DNA of 64,000 bases from assembly GCA_037443085.1 (NCBI GenBank), contig JBBIPA010000006.1, positions 1-64,000 of the forward strand. The letters are read 5' to 3'. This DNA is from JBBIPA01 sp037443085 (GTDB lineage: Bacteria > Chloroflexota > Dehalococcoidia > GIF9 > UBA5629). The notes under the pieces are model-generated. The model had not been told where the DNA came from and ran no database searches. It was given only the letters and a program-made list of their open reading frames with translations. Position numbers and translations under genes: made by a program. Shown here in pieces: positions 7,885 through 16,493 of this stretch; within the stretch, counting starts at the first letter, position 1, and each line of letters starts with the position of its first letter.

Positions 7885-9834
7885 ATGACTACTATGTTTC
7901 CCAAACTGTGTGAGCCCGGTTTTATTGGTGGTGTGAGACTTAACAACCGCATGATTAAGGCACCCCAGCATACCGGGCTGCCTAATCCTGATGGCTCGGT
8001 AACCGACAGAATGATTCGGTACTACAGGGATGTGGCCAGGGGCGGCGCTGGCATGGTCATCGTCGAATATGCCTATATCGATAACGATGCCAGCAGGGCA
8101 TCACCCTGTCAGCTCGGCATTTCCAGCATGGACCATATACCGGGACTATCGCTGCTGGCGCAAACCATACAGGCTAATGGGGTGAAAGCGGCCATTCAGA
8201 TATCTCATGCCGGCCGGCAGAAGTTCACGCTTTCCCGTCCCATCAAGGCGCCGTCAACAGTGCCCTGGGAGGAAATCTATGCACAGGGTTGCCCTCCGCC
8301 CGACGTGCTCACCTTTGACGAGATACAGCAAATCGTGAAATCTTTTGGAGCAGCAGCCAAACGCGCTCAGGCGGCGGATTTCGATATGGTAGAGATACAT
8401 GCCTGTCATGGCTATCTCATTTCAAACTTCTTCTCGCCGCGAACGAATAAACGTACCGACTGGTACGGTGGCTCGCTGGAGAACCGCATGCGGTTCTTGC
8501 TGGAAGTAATTGAGGAGATTATGTGCCAGGTAGGCCCGGCCTATCCAGTATGCGTGAGGGTGAGTGGCACTGACTATGAACCTGACGGTCATACCATCGC
8601 AGAGACGATAGAGCTTTGCCGGCGTCTGGAGAAGCTGGGTGTTGCTGTGATACACATGTCCGGTGGCAACCATCACCAGACTATCCATGAAGTTAGCCCC
8701 ATGGGGATGTCCTTAGCCCATAACGTCTGGGCAGCGGAAGCTGTGAAAAAGGAGGTTAACATCCCGGTTATTGCCTCAGGTTCCATCACCAGCCCGGCGC
8801 TGGCAGAAAAAATCCTGGAAGAGGGAAAGGGGGACTTCATCGGGTTGGGCAGGCCGCTGTGGGCAGACCCTGAATTTCCTAAAAAAGTCATGGAGGGCAG
8901 AGCCGAGGATATTCGCCCCTGTATACGTTGCAACGACGGCTGTCTCGCCAGGGGAGACCATCAGGCCAAGACAATCTCATGCTCGGTTAATGTTGCTGTG
9001 TGCCGGGAAGAAGAGTTCCAAATTGTAAAAACAGCGAGCCCTAAAAAAGTCGCTATTATCGGTGGCGGACCTGCCGGCATGGAGGCAGCCAGGGTATGCG
9101 CTTTGCGGGGTCACTATGTCACCCTGTACGAAAAGAGAAAGCTCGGTGGCGCTTTGCTTGAGGCTTCTGTTCCCGATTTCAAAGCTCCTGACCTGAAACC
9201 ACTTATTGACTATCTGAGCACGCAGATGAAGAAACTGAAAATTAAAGTGGTGCATCAGGAAGCAACACTACAGACTATTAAAGATGGTGGTTTCGATGCC
9301 GTTATTGTAGCTGCCGGAGCTGTTCCCACTATGCCCGAAGATGTCGCCGGCATTGACAGTCCGCGAGTGACCACGGCACTGCAGGTGCTCAATGGGAAGG
9401 CGAAGCTGGGGCAAAAAATAGCGGTTATCGGTGGCGGAGTGGTGGGCACGGAAGTAGGTTTATTCCTCGCTGAGCAGGGCAAAGAAATTGTGTTCGTGGA
9501 AATGCTGGATACCTTCATGAATGGCATCACTTTCGATGAAAAGCTGGTATATGAGGAACGGTTCCAGGGACTGAAAATTACCATTCATACCGGAAAACGC
9601 CTGGAATGTGTAGGAGACAGAGATATTACTATTATCGACCGATATGGTGTGCGGAGCAAGATCGCGGTTGACACTGTGGTGACTGCCGCCGGTTTCAGAC
9701 CTGAGAGAGGCCTCATCGATAGCTTGAAGAAAAAAACGAAGCTTCCTGTGTTTGAGGCGGGAGATTGCCTGAAACCACGTAAGATATTCGATGCCATACA
9801 CGATGGCCACCTGGTCGCCAAGCTGCTAGATTAA
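7885..9834 (+). CDS. OYE-family 2,4-dienoyl-CoA reductase-like flavoenzyme
   Basis: This 649-residue protein is built like bacterial 2,4-dienoyl-CoA reductase and trimethylamine dehydrogenase relatives. An N-terminal FMN TIM barrel (about 1-340) shows ISHAGRQ and HACHGYLISNFFSP. A 4Fe-4S motif follows (CIRCNDGCLARG with a later Cys, about 345-375). The C-terminal FAD/NAD(P)H module has GGGPAGMEAARVC and a second Rossmann motif IGGGVVGTEVGLFLA. It would pass hydride from NAD(P)H via FAD and the cluster to FMN to reduce an activated C=C bond. AGGAGG precedes the ATG. The exact substrate is not evident, and several related operon types exist. Confidence 0.92.
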   Translation: MTTMFPKLCEPGFIGGVRLNNRMIKAPQHTGLPNPDGSVTDRMIRYYRDVARGGAGMVIVEYAYIDNDASRASPCQLGISSMDHIPGLSLLAQTIQANGVKAAIQISHAGRQKFTLSRPIKAPSTVPWEEIYAQGCPPPDVLTFDEIQQIVKSFGAAAKRAQAADFDMVEIHACHGYLISNFFSPRTNKRTDWYGGSLENRMRFLLEVIEEIMCQVGPAYPVCVRVSGTDYEPDGHTIAETIELCRRLEKLGVAVIHMSGGNHHQTIHEVSPMGMSLAHNVWAAEAVKKEVNIPVIASGSITSPALAEKILEEGKGDFIGLGRPLWADPEFPKKVMEGRAEDIRPCIRCNDGCLARGDHQAKTISCSVNVAVCREEEFQIVKTASPKKVAIIGGGPAGMEAARVCALRGHYVTLYEKRKLGGALLEASVPDFKAPDLKPLIDYLSTQMKKLKIKVVHQEATLQTIKDGGFDAVIVAAGAVPTMPEDVAGIDSPRVTTALQVLNGKAKLGQKIAVIGGGVVGTEVGLFLAEQGKEIVFVEMLDTFMNGITFDEKLVYEERFQGLKITIHTGKRLECVGDRDITIIDRYGVRSKIAVDTVVTAAGFRPERGLIDSLKKKTKLPVFEAGDCLKPRKIFDAIHDGHLVAKLLD

Positions 9835-10075
9835 TTCTTGCGCAGCGCTTGCCTCGAAGCTGGCAGTACCGCGTTTAAGTTCCTGGAACGGGAACACGCT
9901 CTTCCTGCGCTTTTGTACTGAACGCGTGTTTGATTCTGGCGTTTATTTCTTTAACCAGGCAATTGTTGAATATTTACCATTCCTTAACCATGCAGAATTA
10001 TAATGAATATAACTGCGTGAACATGGCGCCATACTGTCAATTTGTTTCTCTGAGGTCATAATCAGGACAAGATGC

Positions 10076-10225
10076 ATGGAAGAGAGATTAAAAAGAGCGA
10101 TAGCAGATTGGGAAGAAGAATGCCAGAGAATCTACGCTCAGAAGGCGTTACCAGAAGAGTTTACCGATTCGGGTATACGGATGAAGCCGGTATATACCAT
10201 TGAAGATATTAGAAAGGAGAGATAG
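10076..10225 (+). CDS. 49-residue methylmalonyl-CoA mutase N-terminus-like microprotein
   Basis: A short frame from ATG 10076 to TAG 10223-10225 encodes 49 residues. The first part is a charged helix (MEERLKRAIADWEEE) and the second reads FTDSGIRMKPVYTIEDI. This is the arrangement found at the extreme N-terminus of methylmalonyl-CoA mutase large subunits, where a helix and a TxSGIxxKxxYTPxD strand precede the TIM barrel. The rest of a mutase is absent here. The stop lies one base before the GTG of the next gene and the ribosome site of that gene is inside this frame, so the two are probably coupled. It may be a remnant or a real small protein. Confidence 0.55.
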   Translation: MEERLKRAIADWEEECQRIYAQKALPEEFTDSGIRMKPVYTIEDIRKER

Positions 10226-10226
10226 A

Positions 10227-11534
10227 GTGCCTGACCTTAGCGTTAAAATTGCCGGAGTAAGTTTCAAAAATCCGATTATGATTGCTTCTCATGCTCCGTG
10301 TGGGCACTGGAGCAATTGGCCTTTGGAGAAGAACCCTCAGGAGATACAGATGAAGCTGTGGAGGAAGTACTACGAGGGTAATGTGGGGGCTATCGTGACC
10401 GGCACCATTTATTCTGGTGATGACGTGGGAGACCGGGGTGGCCAGCGATTCTGGGCAGCCAGCACAAAGGGCTTCGCTCAGCGCCAAGGCTTTATCTCGG
10501 CGGCGACGATACCCGATGCCCTGTGGGCGCGAAGAAATGGTATCGAGATGATTAAGCGAGCCAAGAAGGAGTTTACCGACACGCGAATCATCGCCAGCAT
10601 CATCGTCCCTGAAGTTAATTCCAAGATGTGGGGAGACCTTGCCCTGGAATGCCAGCAGGCTGGTGCCGATATGATCGAGTTAAATTTCGGCTCAGTGATG
10701 TTCATCGATACCGTGGCACTGGCGCGGGAGGGCATCGAACTTAAGGAAAATGTGCCGGCAGGGGTGGTGATGGGGGTAGTGCCCGAAGTGATGGCAGCTA
10801 TGGTCAAGGGCATTAAGAAAAAAACGCGTCTACCGGTGATGGTTAAAATCTCCTGCGAGATGTCATTTTTCCAGGCGCTGACCGCTTTCCCACTGCTCAA
10901 GGATGCCGGAGCTGATGCTTTGACATTGAATCACACATTCATGGCAGTGGTACCTCCTGATATCTACAACGGCGGCAAGACAGTTTTTCCCGGCATGAAA
11001 ACAACCACTTGGTGGAGCACCAATGGCCCCTGGCATCAGTTTGCCTCTTACCGAAACGTGGCTATGGCAGCTAAATATTACCCCGAAATAGAACCTATCG
11101 CTTGCGGCGGCATGGTTATTCCTGAACATTGTATCGAGATAATGATGCTGGGGGCCAAGGCGGTGGAACTCTCGGCAGGTATTTTCTGGAACGGGCTTAG
11201 CTATCCGGGCAAAGTTGTTAAATTCCTGGAAAAGTATATGAAAGAACAGGGGTACCAGCGTACATCCGATTTCATCGGCCTGGGGCAGAAGTACATTGTA
11301 GAGATGGAAGAATGCATGCAGGAGCTTAAATCGCAAATTGGCAAGCTGGTGGCGCAAATTGATTATGATAAATGCGTGGGGACAGAATCCTGCAAAATAT
11401 GCCTGGATAACTGGTGCTGCGCTACTTCTGACGAGAATGGAAAGCCCAGGATAGACCCGGTGATGTGTAATTCCTGTAATCTCTGTGTCATCAGATGCCC
11501 GCATGGCGCTCGAAGCCTTAAATTGAGAAAATGA
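10227..11534 (+). CDS. PreA/dihydroorotate dehydrogenase-like flavoprotein with ferredoxin tail
   Basis: This protein of about 435 residues has an FMN-binding TIM barrel like dihydroorotate dehydrogenase and the catalytic subunit of dihydropyrimidine dehydrogenase (PreA). An N-terminal VKIAGVSFKNPIMIAS begins the barrel, and CGGMVIPEHCIEIMMLGA is the phosphate-binding region. The C-terminal ferredoxin module (last 60 residues) has CNSCNLCVIRCPHGA and several more Cys. The GTG at 10227 is preferred over TTG 10200 because AAAGGAGA lies 6-13 bases before it. PreA-type proteins usually need a partner electron-input subunit; the OYE-type FAD module upstream might serve. Reduction of a ring or enone is inferred, not shown. 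Confidence 0.85.
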   Translation: MPDLSVKIAGVSFKNPIMIASHAPCGHWSNWPLEKNPQEIQMKLWRKYYEGNVGAIVTGTIYSGDDVGDRGGQRFWAASTKGFAQRQGFISAATIPDALWARRNGIEMIKRAKKEFTDTRIIASIIVPEVNSKMWGDLALECQQAGADMIELNFGSVMFIDTVALAREGIELKENVPAGVVMGVVPEVMAAMVKGIKKKTRLPVMVKISCEMSFFQALTAFPLLKDAGADALTLNHTFMAVVPPDIYNGGKTVFPGMKTTTWWSTNGPWHQFASYRNVAMAAKYYPEIEPIACGGMVIPEHCIEIMMLGAKAVELSAGIFWNGLSYPGKVVKFLEKYMKEQGYQRTSDFIGLGQKYIVEMEECMQELKSQIGKLVAQIDYDKCVGTESCKICLDNWCCATSDENGKPRIDPVMCNSCNLCVIRCPHGARSLKLRK

Positions 11535-11618
11535 TGACTCATCTCTAATGTCGAGGATAGATAAAAGCTATGAATGCGGAAGATGGTAGTGGGAGCGCCT
11601 TCAAAAGGCAATAATTTT

Positions 11619-11627
11619 TGATATAAT
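11619..11627 (+). promoter_or_regulatory. Extended -10 promoter upstream of the SRPBCC-like gene
   Basis: TGATATAAT is a TGn-extended -10 element, with only a weak TTCAAA-like -35. It follows a small GCCTT-CAA-AAGGC hairpin that could end the preceding transcript. It implies a leader of about 200 bases before the gene at 11835. Confidence 0.45.
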
Positions 11628-11834
11628 GAGAACGGCGATAGCCATTATTACAGTTATATGGTTATCCCGAGGGATGACGAGGTTCGCAGCGAGCGAAGCT
11701 CGGAGGCACTGATTCTCCAATAGATCACTGAAAACTAAGGAGGGGGTACGTTATGATTTGATAGGGAGAAGACTATGACCACAGGCTGCTTCTTTGCAGA
11801 CCGGGTAGCAGAGGCTTGAAGGAAGGAGTGGTAC
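11628..11834 (+). promoter_or_regulatory. Structured leader with orphan start sites
   Basis: This leader holds a near-perfect hairpin at 11678-11702 (one mismatch) and then two tiny start sites. The first is AAGGAGGGGG followed by ATG-ATT-TGA-TAG at 11753-11764. The second is GGGAGA followed by a 14-codon frame at 11775-11819. The true gene start with its own GAAGGAG comes next. These could be leader peptides affecting translation, or fragments of a decayed gene. No known riboswitch class is recognised. Confidence 0.35.
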
Positions 11835-12419
11835 ATGGCTTTCTTTAAAGAATTCAGCTATATGAAGGATACCAAGGTAAGAATCATTGACAACGGCAAG
11901 ATAGAAATGACCTGCGTTGACGAGGTTAAGGGAGTAACCCCGCGGATGATGCTATGGTATTTCCTTAACCGGACTAAGGAGAGGTACCAGATGTGGCATC
12001 CCACCCACATCGATTTCCAGGTTCTGTCGCAGCCGATAGATGGCGGTGTCGGTTCCATTTACTACATTAAGGAGCAGATGGAGGGGGGACCCATGATTGA
12101 TACTGTGGCGGAGGTCATTGAGGCAGACCTGGATGAGACCAAAGCTGTCTTGAGAGAGAAGTTTCGCCAGACTGAATTCCCACTGATGGTGTATCACAGG
12201 ATGGAGGTTATGCCCGGAGGCACCAGGATATTCAGCAACCTCACCCTTGGTTCTGACAACAAAAGACAAAACGCCCAGTTGCTAAAAAAGACGGGTATCA
12301 TGACGGAAAAGGGTTATAAAGTCGTGTTTACCCATGTTCAGGAAGAAGGCAAAAACTTTGAGAAGTTCCTGCCTAAATTATTCGAGGAAAATGCCGATGC
12401 CCGCTGGAAGGGCAAGTGA
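11835..12419 (+). CDS. SRPBCC / DAPG-hydrolase (PhlG)-like protein
   Basis: This 194-residue protein looks like a START/Bet v1 fold (SRPBCC) protein. The segment FLNRTKERYQMWHPTHIDF, near residue 47, resembles the DAPG hydrolase (PhlG) family, which cleaves a carbon-carbon bond in acylated phloroglucinols with a metal held by His and Glu. His residues of WHPTH and the later YHRME block are candidate ligands. GAAGGAG precedes the ATG. It sits in a string of same-strand catabolic genes, before a solute-binding lipoprotein. The PhlG relationship is suggestive only; a hydrophobic-ligand binding role is equally possible. Confidence 0.6.
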   Translation: MAFFKEFSYMKDTKVRIIDNGKIEMTCVDEVKGVTPRMMLWYFLNRTKERYQMWHPTHIDFQVLSQPIDGGVGSIYYIKEQMEGGPMIDTVAEVIEADLDETKAVLREKFRQTEFPLMVYHRMEVMPGGTRIFSNLTLGSDNKRQNAQLLKKTGIMTEKGYKVVFTHVQEEGKNFEKFLPKLFEENADARWKGK

Positions 12420-12443
12420 ATTAAAGAAGGAGTGAAAGATTTA

Positions 12444-13772
12444 GTGAAAAAGTATTTATTAATTCCGTTAGTAATCGCATTAGTAGTTGGACTGGTAGTG
12501 GGCGGCTGTGCTCAGCCAACTCCACAACAGGGGCCGAAAGAGATTCTCATCGGCTGCGCCATAGGATTAACTGGCCTGTACGGGTCTTTTGGTGAGCAGG
12601 GTGATTGGGGGCTGAAAGCCGCTGTTGCCGACCTCAATAAGCAAGGTGGGGTAAACGTAAAAGACCTGGGTCGGAAATTACCTGTCAAGGCCATCGTCCT
12701 TGACAACGAGAGCGACCCGGCAAAAACAGGAAGTCTTACTGAAGGCCTGATTTTGAGAGACAAGATAAACTTCATCGTCAGTCCCAACATGCCCCCCCAT
12801 ATGCATGCCAGCGCAGCTAGAGTAGCCCAGCAGTATAAGATTCCTCATGTTACTGGAGTGGCTGTGTTAGAGCCCTGGCTTGCCCTGCGGAAAGGTGCGT
12901 CGCCGCCGTGGGAATATACCTGGGGCACAGCGTTTGCCATAGCCACGCCAGCTCCCGCTGGAGATTTTCGTGCCACACCGGGGTATACTACCTTTGACAC
13001 CTGGTTCGCTGTGCTGGNNNNNNNNNNNNNNNNNNNNNNNNNNNNNNNNNNNNNNNNNNNNNCCACTGATGACCCTGATGGTAGAGGCTGGTATGCCGCC
13101 ATGGGTGACGCACTAACCAAAAAGGGAATACAGGTGGTAGGTCTGGACAAGAAACTGGGACTTTTCCCACCGGAAACTACGGACTATTCATCTATGGTAG
13201 GTGAGTGGAAGAGTGCTGGCTGTGACATACTATGGGGCAATTGCCCGGCGCCTCACTTTGGTACAATGTGGAAGCAAGCTCGAACAATAGGTTATAAACC
13301 CAAGCTGGCCTGGGTGGGAAGAGCACCACTCTACTACACTGATGTGCTTGCCTGGGGTGGAGACCTGCCGCTGGGTGTTGGTGTCGAGGTATTCTGGGAT
13401 CCGTCAATCAAGAATTGCGTTGGTATCGGTGGCACGACGCCGAAATCGCTCTATGATAGATGGATGAAAGATAAGAAATATCCGCCGAACTTCGGCATAG
13501 CCTGGGGCTATAATCCAGTGCAGATCATAGCCGATGCCATCGAAAGAGCTGGCTCACTCGATGCAGAAAAAGTTAATAAAGCGCTTGCAGGGACCGACTT
13601 GATGACGATGTTCCACCGGGTGAAGTATGACGAAAATCAGGTGAGCCGGATACCGTTCTTCTTCGCGCAGTGGTTCAAGACTGACAAGCCACATAAATGG
13701 GAACAGAGAATAATCTTTTCCAGGCACGACTTTCTACCGGCTACGGACAAGCTGGTTTTTCCTCTCCCCTAA
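12444..13772 (+). CDS. Branched-chain amino-acid-type ABC substrate-binding lipoprotein
   Basis: This extracellular solute-binding protein of about 442 residues is of the Leu/Ile/Val (Peripla_BP_6) type. A lipoprotein signal ends in GLVVGGC at about residue 22, followed by a Pro/Gln linker and ILIGCAIGLTGLYGSFGEQG, the usual first strand of the family. Sixteen codons are unknown because of an N run at 13018-13062, with the frame preserved across it. Two GTG starts exist, 12432 and 12444; the second has better spacing from AAGGAG. No permease or ATPase lies nearby, so it may share a transporter or act as a receptor. Flanking catabolic genes suggest it captures their substrate. Confidence 0.85.
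   Translation: MKKYLLIPLVIALVVGLVVGGCAQPTPQQGPKEILIGCAIGLTGLYGSFGEQGDWGLKAAVADLNKQGGVNVKDLGRKLPVKAIVLDNESDPAKTGSLTEGLILRDKINFIVSPNMPPHMHASAARVAQQYKIPHVTGVAVLEPWLALRKGASPPWEYTWGTAFAIATPAPAGDFRATPGYTTFDTWFAVLXXXXXXXXXXXXXXXXTDDPDGRGWYAAMGDALTKKGIQVVGLDKKLGLFPPETTDYSSMVGEWKSAGCDILWGNCPAPHFGTMWKQARTIGYKPKLAWVGRAPLYYTDVLAWGGDLPLGVGVEVFWDPSIKNCVGIGGTTPKSLYDRWMKDKKYPPNFGIAWGYNPVQIIADAIERAGSLDAEKVNKALAGTDLMTMFHRVKYDENQVSRIPFFFAQWFKTDKPHKWEQRIIFSRHDFLPATDKLVFPLP
13018..13062. other. Assembly gap (45 N)
   Basis: A run of 45 undetermined bases lies inside the substrate-binding protein gene. The length is a multiple of three and the frame is open on both sides, so the estimated size is consistent with an intact gene. 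Confidence 0.99.
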
Positions 13773-13817
13773 CTACAAACGTGAGTGAGCGGCATGCTGC
13801 CCTGTAACCTCGGTCTC

Positions 13818-13858
13818 ATTATTCGTCAAGGCTAGCTGAGCTAGCCTTGACGAATAAT
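13818..13858. repeat. Perfect 20-bp inverted repeat
   Basis: Arms of 20 bases (13818-13837 and 13839-13858) are perfect reverse complements around a single G. The centre reads GGCTAGCTGAGCTAGCC. There is no T-tract on either side, so it is not a textbook intrinsic terminator, although it lies between the binding-protein gene and the CoA-transferase gene. It could act as a transcript-end hairpin or as a dyad operator. Confidence 0.75.
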
Positions 13859-13888
13859 AAGCCATATTAAGCCTTTGGGGGTGTTTTT

Positions 13889-16447
13889 ATGAGCAATCAC
13901 CAGCAAAAACTTGATGCCTCGCTCGAGCCTTACCGCATACTGGACCTCACCGAAGGCGGTGGTATGATTGGCGCCAGAATGCTGGCAGACCTGGGTGCTG
14001 ATGTCATCAAAATAGAGCCCCCGGGAGGCAGTCCCTCGCGAATAGCACCCTATTACAAAGATATCCCTGACCCTGACAAAAGCCTCTATTGGTTTGCCTA
14101 CAACCTGAACAAGCGGGGCATAACCCTGGATATTACCGAAGCCAGCGGACAGAGTATGTTCAAGAAGCTGGCGGAGACTGCGGACGTAGTTATGGAATCG
14201 TTTCAGCCGGGGTATTTGGATTCACTGGGTTTGGGGTATGCTGATTTGGTCAGGATAAAGCCTGATATCATCATGACCTCGATAACTCCGTTCGGCCAGA
14301 ACGGGCCAAAGTCACAGTACAAAGGTAGTGACCTGACGGCATGGGCGAGCGGCAGCTACCTGTATGTTAACGGAAATCCAGACCGGCCACCGATGTGGAT
14401 TAGCTTCCCTCAGGCGATGCTGTTCGGTGGGGCAGAGGCGGCGGTGGGAACTATAACGGCGCTATGGCATCGTATGGAGACCGGAGAAGGTCAGCAAGTG
14501 GACGTGTCGGTGCAGGAATGCGTCATGTCGCCCACAATGAATTCCATGCAGATGTGGGACCTAAATAAAGTCGAGTTCCTCAGGAACGCTGGTTTTATGT
14601 ATATACCAAGCACCGGGGTTCGGCAACCCATATACTTCAGGTGTAAGGATGGCTATGTGCTGATTCTGCTGCAGGGAGGGAACGACCCGTTTGCCTCTTC
14701 GTCAAACAGATTAGTGCAATGGATGGATGAGGAAGGCATGGCTTCAGACTGGTTGAAGAAAATTGATTGGGTGGTTGATTATAACGCTGCTACGATGGGG
14801 CAGGACACTGCTGACCGAGGCGGGGCTGAGGTGGAAAAATTCACCCTGACCAAAACGAAGGCTGAACTATACGAGGAGGGAGCCATAAAGAGGCGGATAC
14901 TGATCGCGCCGGTAAACAATGCCAGGGATATTAGAGAAGATAAACAGCTTCAGTTTCGCCAGTACTGGGTGTCAGTAGACCATCCAGAGCTGGGGAAATC
15001 GCTGACCTATTGCGGCCCGGCGGTGAGGTTGAGCCAAACACCCATAGCTTACCGGAAGCGTGCTCCGCTAATCGGAGAGCATAATGAAGAAATCTTGGGA
15101 AAAGAATCAGGCATATCTAAACAGAAGGCAGCAGCACAAAAGCAGAATATGAATGTAACAGGAACATCTATTGGCGGAGGCAAAGCGATATCCAGGGCAG
15201 CGAAAAAGGTGTTTGCAGGTATCAAGGTGGCGGAATTTGCCTGGGTGGCGGTTGGCCCGGTAACTTCCAGGTATCTTGCTGACCACGGGGCTACTGTGGT
15301 CAAGATAGAAAGCCACAATCGCCTGGATACTCTGAGGGTGACCAGTCCCTATGCCGGCGGCACACCCCATGTGGATGGCAGCATGTTCTTTGGCAGGTAC
15401 AATGCCAATAAGTATGGTGTCAGCATTGACCTTAATCATCCTAACGGGCGGAAGCTGGCCTGGAAATTCATCATGTGGGCTGACGTGGTTACCGAGTCTT
15501 TCTCGCCCGGTAATATGGAGAAATGGGGATTGGATTACGAAAGTGTCAAAAAAGTCAGGCCTGATATCATCTATTTGAGCACCTGCATGCAGGGACATGG
15601 TGGCCCCCATGCCAACTATATCGGGTATGGGCCTAATGCCTGCGCTTTGTGCGGTTTTAGTGAAATCAGCGGTTGGCCTGACCGGCCACCGGCGGCCCCT
15701 TATGGTGCCTATACTGATTTCATCTGTCCCCGTTTTGGTGCCTTGTCTTTAATGGCTGCCCTGGAATACAGACGCAGGACAGGCAAAGGTCAACTGATAG
15801 AGCAATCGCAGTTCGAGTCAGCTCTCCACTTTTTCTCACCGCCACTAATGGATTATATGGTCAATGGCAGGATATTTACCAGGCAGGGGAATCGCTGGCA
15901 GACGGCAGCCCCTCATGGTGTTTTTCCCTGTCAGGGAAATGACCGCTGGGTGGCGCTGTCGGTATTCAGTGACCAGGAATGGGCAGCTCTATGCCGTGTC
16001 ATGAGTAAACCAGAGCTGGCTCACAGGAAGGAATTCGCCACGCTAGCCAGGAGAAAGGAGAACGAAGACGAATTAGAAAAGCTAATCGCTGCGTGGACTG
16101 CCCATCAGACTGCGGAAGAGGTGGAGCGGCTGTTGCAATCTGCTGGCGTGGCGGCGCATGTTGTGGCAAAGTCATCAGATGTCTATGAAGATGTGCAGTT
16201 GAAGCATCGGAAATACTTCAGCAAGCTAAAGCATCCGGTCATGGGCGAGCCGTCGTTTGAGCCGCAGGCCTGCTACATCTTAGCTAAAACGCCCCGTGAA
16301 CTGAGAAAGCCTTCGCCATGTCTTGGGCAGCATAACGAGTACGTTTTCAAGGAACTGCTGGGGATGACGGACGATGAGATTGCCGAACATATTATAGACG
16401 GCAGTATCACTACCCAGTTGCCCGGTGGTCTCCGGGTAAATATGTAA
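13889..16447 (+). CDS. Tandem (double-domain) CaiB/BaiF family III CoA-transferase
   Basis: This 852-residue protein has two full CaiB/BaiF (family III) CoA-transferase modules in one chain, roughly residues 10-410 and 435-850. Each begins with a Rossmann-like block (ILDLTEGGGMIGARMLADLGADVIKIE cut short here: ILDLTEGGG; and KVAEFAWVAVGPVTSRYLAD) and has the NxNK(R/Y)G segment (NLNKRGITLDI, NANKYGVSIDL). At the position of the catalytic Asp of formyl-CoA transferase both copies show Glu (VQECV and QFESA in the two halves). Family III proteins usually act as interlocked dimers, so the fusion may be a covalent dimer. It would activate an acid by CoA transfer at pathway entry. GGGGGTG precedes the ATG. 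Confidence 0.9.
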   Translation: MSNHQQKLDASLEPYRILDLTEGGGMIGARMLADLGADVIKIEPPGGSPSRIAPYYKDIPDPDKSLYWFAYNLNKRGITLDITEASGQSMFKKLAETADVVMESFQPGYLDSLGLGYADLVRIKPDIIMTSITPFGQNGPKSQYKGSDLTAWASGSYLYVNGNPDRPPMWISFPQAMLFGGAEAAVGTITALWHRMETGEGQQVDVSVQECVMSPTMNSMQMWDLNKVEFLRNAGFMYIPSTGVRQPIYFRCKDGYVLILLQGGNDPFASSSNRLVQWMDEEGMASDWLKKIDWVVDYNAATMGQDTADRGGAEVEKFTLTKTKAELYEEGAIKRRILIAPVNNARDIREDKQLQFRQYWVSVDHPELGKSLTYCGPAVRLSQTPIAYRKRAPLIGEHNEEILGKESGISKQKAAAQKQNMNVTGTSIGGGKAISRAAKKVFAGIKVAEFAWVAVGPVTSRYLADHGATVVKIESHNRLDTLRVTSPYAGGTPHVDGSMFFGRYNANKYGVSIDLNHPNGRKLAWKFIMWADVVTESFSPGNMEKWGLDYESVKKVRPDIIYLSTCMQGHGGPHANYIGYGPNACALCGFSEISGWPDRPPAAPYGAYTDFICPRFGALSLMAALEYRRRTGKGQLIEQSQFESALHFFSPPLMDYMVNGRIFTRQGNRWQTAAPHGVFPCQGNDRWVALSVFSDQEWAALCRVMSKPELAHRKEFATLARRKENEDELEKLIAAWTAHQTAEEVERLLQSAGVAAHVVAKSSDVYEDVQLKHRKYFSKLKHPVMGEPSFEPQACYILAKTPRELRKPSPCLGQHNEYVFKELLGMTDDEIAEHIIDGSITTQLPGGLRVNM

Positions 16448-16493
16448 TAAACTCGCCTAATTTTCTGCCTTCGACTAAATTTCAATTGTACCA

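Noticed and set aside
10863..11504. Minus-strand 213-codon frame
   Set aside because: It is antisense to the PreA-like flavoprotein, whose motifs, start site and ferredoxin tail are clear.
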